This document shows positions 59,710 through 64,000 of a stretch of 64,000 nt of DNA, one piece after another. The translations under genes were made by a program, and so were the position numbers. The DNA comes from Acidobacteriota bacterium. Its GTDB lineage: Bacteria; Acidobacteriota; Thermoanaerobaculia; Gp7-AA8. The stretch is taken from assembly GCA_003223645.1 (NCBI GenBank), contig QHVT01000003.1, positions 620,001 through 684,000 on the forward strand. Reading direction: 5' to 3'. How positions within the stretch are numbered: the stretch's first letter is position 1; every line of letters starts with the position of its first letter. Below the pieces are notes generated by a model. That model ran no database searches. It was not told the DNA's origin and worked only from the letters and a program-made list of their open reading frames with translations.

Positions 59710-60331
59710 CGTCGACGACGACGCGCGCGGGCGGGAGCGGGGGCTCGCCGTGCGGAAGAATCGCGCCGAGGATGAGACCGGAGACGAGTCCGCCAAGGTG
59801 TGCGGCGAGATCGATCTGCGGGATCATGGCTCCGATCGCGAGGTTTGCGCCGATCCAGAAAATCAGCTGCCGCACGATGCTGCGCGCCGCGCGCTCGTCG
59901 CGCCAGCGCGGCGATCGGCGGACGGAGAAAATGAACGCGCCGAGGATGCCGAAGATCGCGCCGCTCGCGCCAACGGATGCGCCTATGTTGTGGAAGTAGC
60001 TCGTCAGCGATGCGGCGATGCCGGTGACGAAGTAGATGAGGACGAAGCGGCGCGTACCGAACATCAATTCGTACAAACTTCCGAGCTGGTACAGCGCGAA
60101 GAGGTTCATGCCGAGGTGGAGGAAGTCTCCGCGAATCGTGCCGTCGCCGTGGAGGAACATCGCGCTGAGAAGGCGCCAGTACTGGCCGTCGTTGATCCAT
60201 TCCGGAACAATCGCGCCGAGGTAGGCGAGCTTGCGGAAGTCGACCCATGCACCGGTCACGATCTCGACGCCGAAGCCGATGAGGATCGCGACGATCAGCG
60301 CCATCGTGGCAGGCATTGCGCGGCGAATCAC
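59651..60331 (-). CDS. Rhomboid family intramembrane serine protease
   Basis: A 226-residue, six-helix membrane protease. WRLLSAMFLHGDG and FLHLGMNLFALYQLGSLYE form the N-terminal motif, the nucleophile is in GASVGASGAIFGILGAF near 123, and the His in IDLAAHLGGLVSGLILGA. It cleaves membrane-protein substrates within the bilayer. Its ATG overlaps the SDR stop (ATGA), so it is the downstream gene of a two-gene unit. The 3' end overlaps the methyltransferase gene. Confidence 0.92.
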   Translation of the reverse strand: MIRRAMPATMALIVAILIGFGVEIVTGAWVDFRKLAYLGAIVPEWINDGQYWRLLSAMFLHGDGTIRGDFLHLGMNLFALYQLGSLYELMFGTRRFVLIYFVTGIAASLTSYFHNIGASVGASGAIFGILGAFIFSVRRSPRWRDERAARSIVRQLIFWIGANLAIGAMIPQIDLAAHLGGLVSGLILGAILPHGEPPLPPARVVVDVRPYGEGSIAGPGVQRDDR

Positions 60332-61110
60332 TTCCGCTCCAGGAGCGACGACGTGCGGCGCATCAGGAAGTGTGCGAATCGCGGGAAGAGCTCTTTCAAA
60401 CGCATGTAGGTCATGGCGAGCAGCGGAAGAATACGGCGATAGCGGCCGTCCTCGGCCGCGTTGCAGATCGCGCGCGCGACGCGCTGCGGTTTCACGGCGA
60501 TCATAAGACGCGACGCGGTCGGCATCATGCCGCGTTCCGCTTTCACGAAAAATTCGCTGTCGGTCGTGCCGGGGCAGACCAGTGCAACGCGTACGCCGCG
60601 GGACAGCACCTCATCGCGCAGCGCCTCGGTGAAGCCGATCAGCGCGAACTTCGTCGCGCAGTAGCCGCCCATCCGCGCGAAGCCCATGATGCCGGTAATC
60701 GAGGAGACGTTCACGATCGTTCCCTCGCTGCGCTCGAGCATCTGCGGCAGCACCGCCTGCGTGCAGTGCACGGTGCCGAAATAATTCGTGTCCATCAGCT
60801 CGCGCAGCTCGCCGGGATCCGCGTCGGCAATCGCGTCAAAGATCGCGAAGCCGGCATTGTTGACGAGCACGTCCACGCGCTGCGCTGCATCGATGAGACG
60901 CTTGCACTCCTCCGGCTTCGTCACGTCCGTTTGCACGGCGATAGCGGAAACGCCGAGCGCGCGGCAGGCGGCCGCGGTCTCCTCGAGCTGCGGCATGCGC
61001 CGCGCACCGATCACGACGTTGGCGCCGCGGCGGGCCATTTCGATGGCCGTGGCGCGGCCGATGCCGCTCGACGCGCCGGTGATCACAACTGTCTTTCCGC
61101 GTAAATCCAT
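60328..61110 (-). CDS. SDR family oxidoreductase
   Basis: A 260-residue classical short-chain dehydrogenase: VVITGASSGIGRATAIEMAR (NAD(P) loop), NNAGFAIFDAIADADP, IVNVSSITGIMGFARMGGYC with the catalytic Ser, and YCATKFALIGFTEALRDEVL with Tyr/Lys. The C-terminal end carries a hydrophobic/basic stretch. Substrate unknown. It is divergent from ilvE, whose promoter lies in the 132-base gap, and overlaps the rhomboid gene by four bases. Confidence 0.9.
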   Translation of the reverse strand: MDLRGKTVVITGASSGIGRATAIEMARRGANVVIGARRMPQLEETAAACRALGVSAIAVQTDVTKPEECKRLIDAAQRVDVLVNNAGFAIFDAIADADPGELRELMDTNYFGTVHCTQAVLPQMLERSEGTIVNVSSITGIMGFARMGGYCATKFALIGFTEALRDEVLSRGVRVALVCPGTTDSEFFVKAERGMMPTASRLMIAVKPQRVARAICNAAEDGRYRRILPLLAMTYMRLKELFPRFAHFLMRRTSSLLERK

Positions 61111-61149
61111 TCGATGCCGGACGAGAGTTTATCGGCAGAGTTCTCGCAT

Positions 61150-61179
61150 TTGACACTGCAAAAGTGCGACCCCTATACT
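61150..61179 (+). promoter_or_regulatory. Promoter of ilvE
   Basis: TTGACA (61150-61155), an 18-base spacer, TATACT (61174-61179). Transcription should begin near 61187, leaving a leader of about 56 bases ending in AGGGAGG. No T-box or attenuator was visible. Confidence 0.8.
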
Positions 61180-61242
61180 CCGACCGCAGTTCATCCTCTG
61201 GCTCATCCGAGCCACGCCCGTGCCGGCCTTAGGGAGGTTCCG

Positions 61243-62211
61243 ATGCCATTCGAGGAAGTGAAAAAAGTCTGGATGAACGGGCAGCTGGTGGATTTCGCCG
61301 ATGCGAAAATCCACGTTTTCACGCACGCGGTCCACTACGGATCGGGTCTCTTCGAAGGCATCCGCTGCTACAACACGAAACGCGGTCCCGCGGTCTTCCG
61401 CCTGCCGGAGCACACGCGCCGCCTCTTCGACAGCGCCAAGATTTACCGGATGGATCTGCCGTTCACGATGGACGAGATCAGCCAGGCCTGCATCGATCTC
61501 ATTCAGGCGAACGAGTTCGAAGACTGCTATCTCCGTCCGGTCGTCTATCGCGGCTATCACTCCCTCGGCGTGTTTCCCGGCGCGTGCCCGGTCGACGTCG
61601 TGATCGGCGCATGGATCTGGGGCAAGTACCTCGGCCCTGAGGCGATCGAACAGGGCGTCGACGTGCGCGTGTCGTCGTGGAACCGCATGGCTCCGAACAC
61701 GTTCCCCGCGCTCGCGAAAGCGACCGGCAACTACATGAACTCCATCCTGATCCGGCAGGAAGCCGCGATCGACGGGTACTCCGAAGGCATCGCGCTCGAC
61801 GTCAACGGATACGTCAGCGAAGGATCCGGCGAGAACATCTTCATCATTCGCGACGGCCGCATCTTCACTCCGCCCCTCGGCGCCTCGATCCTCGGCGGCA
61901 TTACGCGCTCGAGCATTCTCAGAATCGCCCGCGACTTCGGCTTCGAAGTCGTCGAGACGTTCATCCCGCGCGAGATGCTGTACATCGCCGACGAAGTCTT
62001 CTTCACTGGAACCGCGGCCGAAGTCACTCCCATCCGCTCGATCGACAAGATCACGGTCGGCAACGGCCGTCGCGGTCCGATCACGGAGCGATTGCAGAAG
62101 GAGTTCTTCGCCTACATCGGCGGCGACATCCCGGATCGCTACAACTGGCTGACGCCCGTGTACGCGGAGAGCGAGACGAAGGCGCGGAAGCCGGCATTGG
62201 TCGCGGGCTAG
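61243..62211 (+). CDS. ilvE: Branched-chain amino acid aminotransferase
   Basis: A 322-residue class IV PLP aminotransferase that makes or degrades Leu, Ile and Val. Segments: VWMNGQLVDFADAKIHVFTH, HYGSGLFEGIRCYNTKRGPA, the PLP Lys in ALAKATGNYMNSILIRQEA, EGSGENIFIIRDGRIFTPPL and ITRSSILRIARDFG. The ATG at 61243 has AGGGAGG upstream. The longer open frame upstream is non-coding leader. Convergent with radC, 13 bases apart. Confidence 0.96.
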   Translation: MPFEEVKKVWMNGQLVDFADAKIHVFTHAVHYGSGLFEGIRCYNTKRGPAVFRLPEHTRRLFDSAKIYRMDLPFTMDEISQACIDLIQANEFEDCYLRPVVYRGYHSLGVFPGACPVDVVIGAWIWGKYLGPEAIEQGVDVRVSSWNRMAPNTFPALAKATGNYMNSILIRQEAAIDGYSEGIALDVNGYVSEGSGENIFIIRDGRIFTPPLGASILGGITRSSILRIARDFGFEVVETFIPREMLYIADEVFFTGTAAEVTPIRSIDKITVGNGRRGPITERLQKEFFAYIGGDIPDRYNWLTPVYAESETKARKPALVAG

Positions 62212-62224
62212 CTCCCGCGCTGCG

Positions 62225-62896
62225 CTAGATCATTCCTCCCTCCATCATCGAGTAGTAGCCGTGTGCTCCGATCACGAGGTGATCGACGAGGTGCATGTCG
62301 GCGAGTCGCAGCGAATCGCGCAGGCGGACCGTGAAGCTCTGGTCGTCCTTTGACGGCGTCGGATCGCCCGACGGGTGGTTGTGATAGATCACGAGAGCGT
62401 GGGCTTCCTCCATCAACGCGAACCGCAGGATGTCGCGTGTGGATACGAGCGTCTGGTTCACGGTGCCGACGAAAATCTCGCGATCTCTGAGGATGCGATA
62501 GCGCGCGTCGAGCAGCGCGGCGCCGAAACGCTCCTGCCGAAAACGCGCGCAGCGGGTGACGAGGTCACGGCCAAGGGCGGTCCTGTCGTAGTCCGGCGGA
62601 CCTTTCGTCTGGCTGTTCGCGATGCGGCGCGAGAATTCGATCGCTGCCGCGATGCGCGCAGCCTTCGCGGGCCCGATGCCGGGGATCGTAGCGAGTTGAT
62701 GGAGATCGCGTTGCCTGAGCGCCGGCATGCCCTGGTAGAGCAGCTCGCGCGCGAGCTGAATCGCGTTCTTGCCTCGAACGCCGGAGCCGAGGAGGATCGC
62801 CAGCAGCTCGGCATCCGACAGCGTTTCCGGCCCGTGCTGGAGCAGGCGCTCGCGCGGGCGTTCATCCTGGGGAAGGTCACGGATTATGTCGGTCAT
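62225..62896 (-). CDS. radC: RadC family JAB-domain protein
   Basis: A 223-residue RadC. The N-terminal helix-hairpin-helix region (LATIPGIGPAKAARIAAAIE) is followed by the JAB/MPN metal site EEAHALVIYHNHPSGDPTPS with the downstream Asp. The name implies DNA repair, but the biochemical role is unsettled. Its start overlaps the sirtuin stop (ATGA), so it is co-transcribed with it. Confidence 0.93.
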   Translation of the reverse strand: MTDIIRDLPQDERPRERLLQHGPETLSDAELLAILLGSGVRGKNAIQLARELLYQGMPALRQRDLHQLATIPGIGPAKAARIAAAIEFSRRIANSQTKGPPDYDRTALGRDLVTRCARFRQERFGAALLDARYRILRDREIFVGTVNQTLVSTRDILRFALMEEAHALVIYHNHPSGDPTPSKDDQSFTVRLRDSLRLADMHLVDHLVIGAHGYYSMMEGGMI

Positions 62897-63615
62897 CGTT
62901 GTGCCTCCAATACGGCGTTGATGATGGGCGGTGTGGCGACAGCGGCGCGCTCGGCGATCGCGAAGCTGCAGGCGGTGCTGGTGCTGCTCGCGTCGGGATT
63001 GATGTCGATCGAGAGGCCCTTGTGCATCGAGATGAAGCCGGCGGCGGGATAGACGATGCCGGACGTGCCGATGACGAGGAGGAGGTCGGCGGCGCGGATC
63101 GCGCTGACGGCGCGCGCGACGGCGTCGTCGGACAGCATCTCGCCGAACCAGACGACGTCGGGGCGCAGCAGCGCTCCGCATTCGCATCGCGGCGGGAGAT
63201 CGGTGAATGCCTCGACGCGCATCTGCACGCGATGGTCTTTCGTGCAGCGGACGCGAAAGATGTTGCCGTGCAGCTCGATGACGTTCGGTGCGCCCGCGCG
63301 CGTGTGGAGGTTGTCGACGTTCTGCGTGACGACGATCGCGTCGGTGAGGCGCGCGACGGCCTCGTGCGCCGGGTTCGGCTTCGCCTCGCGGATCAGATCG
63401 CGGCGCGATTCGTACCACTCCCAGACGAGGAGTGGATCGCGGCGGAAGGCTTCGGGTGTCGCGAGGTCTTCGGCGCGGAAGTTTCGCCAGAGGCCGTTCG
63501 CGTCGCGGAAGGTCGGGATGCCGCTGTCGGCCGAGATGCCCGCGCCGGTGAAGACGACGACACGGCGAGGCTTGCTGCGTTGAATGGCGAGGACGGCTTC
63601 ATCGAAGCTGCTCAT
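62893..63615 (-). CDS. NAD-dependent protein deacylase (sirtuin)
   Basis: A 240-residue class III sirtuin. It has VVVFTGAGISADSGIPTFRD, the TQNVDNLHTRAG catalytic region with HGN, and WEWYESRRDLIREAKPN, whose Tyr and Arg spaced as YxxR match the pocket that selects succinyl/malonyl-lysine in SIRT5/CobB. The zinc site is unusual: one Cys in VRCTKDHRVQ and a CEC pair, so three Cys plus possibly a His rather than four Cys. Start at 63615 (ATG) or 63627. It overlaps radC. Confidence 0.92.
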   Translation of the reverse strand: MSSFDEAVLAIQRSKPRRVVVFTGAGISADSGIPTFRDANGLWRNFRAEDLATPEAFRRDPLLVWEWYESRRDLIREAKPNPAHEAVARLTDAIVVTQNVDNLHTRAGAPNVIELHGNIFRVRCTKDHRVQMRVEAFTDLPPRCECGALLRPDVVWFGEMLSDDAVARAVSAIRAADLLLVIGTSGIVYPAAGFISMHKGLSIDINPDASSTSTACSFAIAERAAVATPPIINAVLEAQR

Positions 63616-63643
63616 GCGCAGCAGCATAGGGTGAGGATGTCAA

Positions 63644-63678
63644 GGGACCCCACGGAATCTACGGATTCGGGGGATCCC
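63644..63678. repeat. Inverted repeat upstream of the sirtuin gene
   Basis: GGGACCCCACGGAATC and GATTCGGGGGATCCC around TACG, a long imperfect hairpin between the foldase gene end and the sirtuin start. No U tract follows, so terminator function is uncertain. It could be another palindromic element. Confidence 0.5.
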
Positions 63679-63736
63679 GGACGTTCCGAGGGCAACGTTT
63701 CTTGTGCAGTTGGATACTGCGTGTAGAACGGACGTT

Positions 63737-64000
63737 TTACGCCTTCGGAATCACGTCCTCATGAATCTCGATGAAGGCGTCCTTGCGCAGAGTGTCGATA
63801 TACGCCTTGTAGTCGCGCTGGAACGTTTCTTCGTCGGCGTCGCGGCGGAGTTTTTCTTTCACGGACTCGAATGCCGGCACCTCGGACGGGAGGCGCTGTT
63901 CGACTTTCATGAGGAACCACGCCGACTTCGTCTCGATCGGTCCGAGGATCGTGCCGGGAGCGGCGTTGAAGACCTCGCGATCGAGCTCGCCGACGAGATC
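63737..64000 (-). CDS. PpiC/SurA-type peptidyl-prolyl isomerase, C-terminal part (cut by window)
   Basis: The last 87 residues of a minus-strand gene whose start lies beyond the window. The visible part has the end of a parvulin domain, FNAAPGTILGPIETKSAWFL and MKVEQRLPSEVPAFESVKEK, then a helical tail ending HEDVIPKA. The phrase GPIETKSAWFLMKVE matches the terminal strand and helix of rotamase domains of periplasmic foldases. Family assignment rests on this fragment only. Confidence 0.75.
   Translation of the reverse strand, partial: DLVGELDREVFNAAPGTILGPIETKSAWFLMKVEQRLPSEVPAFESVKEKLRRDADEETFQRDYKAYIDTLRKDAFIEIHEDVIPKA

Noticed and set aside
61111-61242. Possible T-box or attenuator before ilvE
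   Set aside because: Only about 56 bases of leader remain after the promoter, with no T-box sequence, terminator or leader peptide rich in branched-chain codons.

Overview
The window is a high-G+C, densely packed bacterial chromosome segment. It most resembles Acidobacteriota. That is an inference from gene content: an Oar-like TonB-dependent receptor with an N-terminal carboxypeptidase-regulatory domain, a large secreted BNR/sortilin-type protein, a SWIM-SNF2 helicase, a HipA-like kinase paired with DUF3037, and tightly overlapping operons. There is no 16S rRNA gene to confirm it. No transposase, integrase or CRISPR array was seen.

Layout. 0-9 kb: a cut-off all-helical protein, an FAH-family hydrolase overlapping a tRNA nucleotidyltransferase/poly(A) polymerase, a secreted DUF4097-like protein, a self-contained transcription unit for a 21-residue Lys/Ala peptide, three coupled glycosyltransferases, and a membrane-anchored protein. 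9-13.6 kb: lipid and ribosome cluster (YceD-rpmF-plsX-fabD-CPBP protease-fabG) without fabH or acpP. 13.7-15.4 kb: membrane glycosyltransferase, tRNA-Arg(TCG) and tRNA-Thr(CGT). 15.6-36.9 kb: a defence/accessory island. It holds a type III-like restriction-modification pair, a TIGR04255 protein, two small unknowns, a RelE-UvrD fusion, a HipA-like kinase with DUF3037, a leader that looks like structured RNA, an S24 repressor, a PIN toxin-antitoxin pair, an unassigned three-gene module built on a GHKL-type ATPase, and a SWIM-SNF2 helicase. 36.9-54.8 kb: secreted BNR protein and a glucan-use locus (GH1, LacI, TonB receptor, PF10091/GH144-like enzyme, sugar ABC transporter, six-hairpin glycosidase, MalK-type ATPase). 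54.8-64 kb: MBOAT acyltransferase, rpsF-rpsR-DUF2232-rplI, methyltransferase, rhomboid, SDR, ilvE, radC, sirtuin and the end of a PpiC-type foldase.

The most striking pattern is a set of about sixteen palindromic elements in at least eight sequence families. Many lie inside genes without breaking the frame. One 56-bp element is present as two identical copies in opposite orientation, each inside a different protein. In another family the left arm reads as a basic stretch and the right arm as a hydrophobic stretch, so at two adjacent glucan-locus genes the element itself supplies the start codon and the signal peptide. A second candidate for an undescribed system is the overlapping GHKL-ATPase module at 29.7-33.1 kb.
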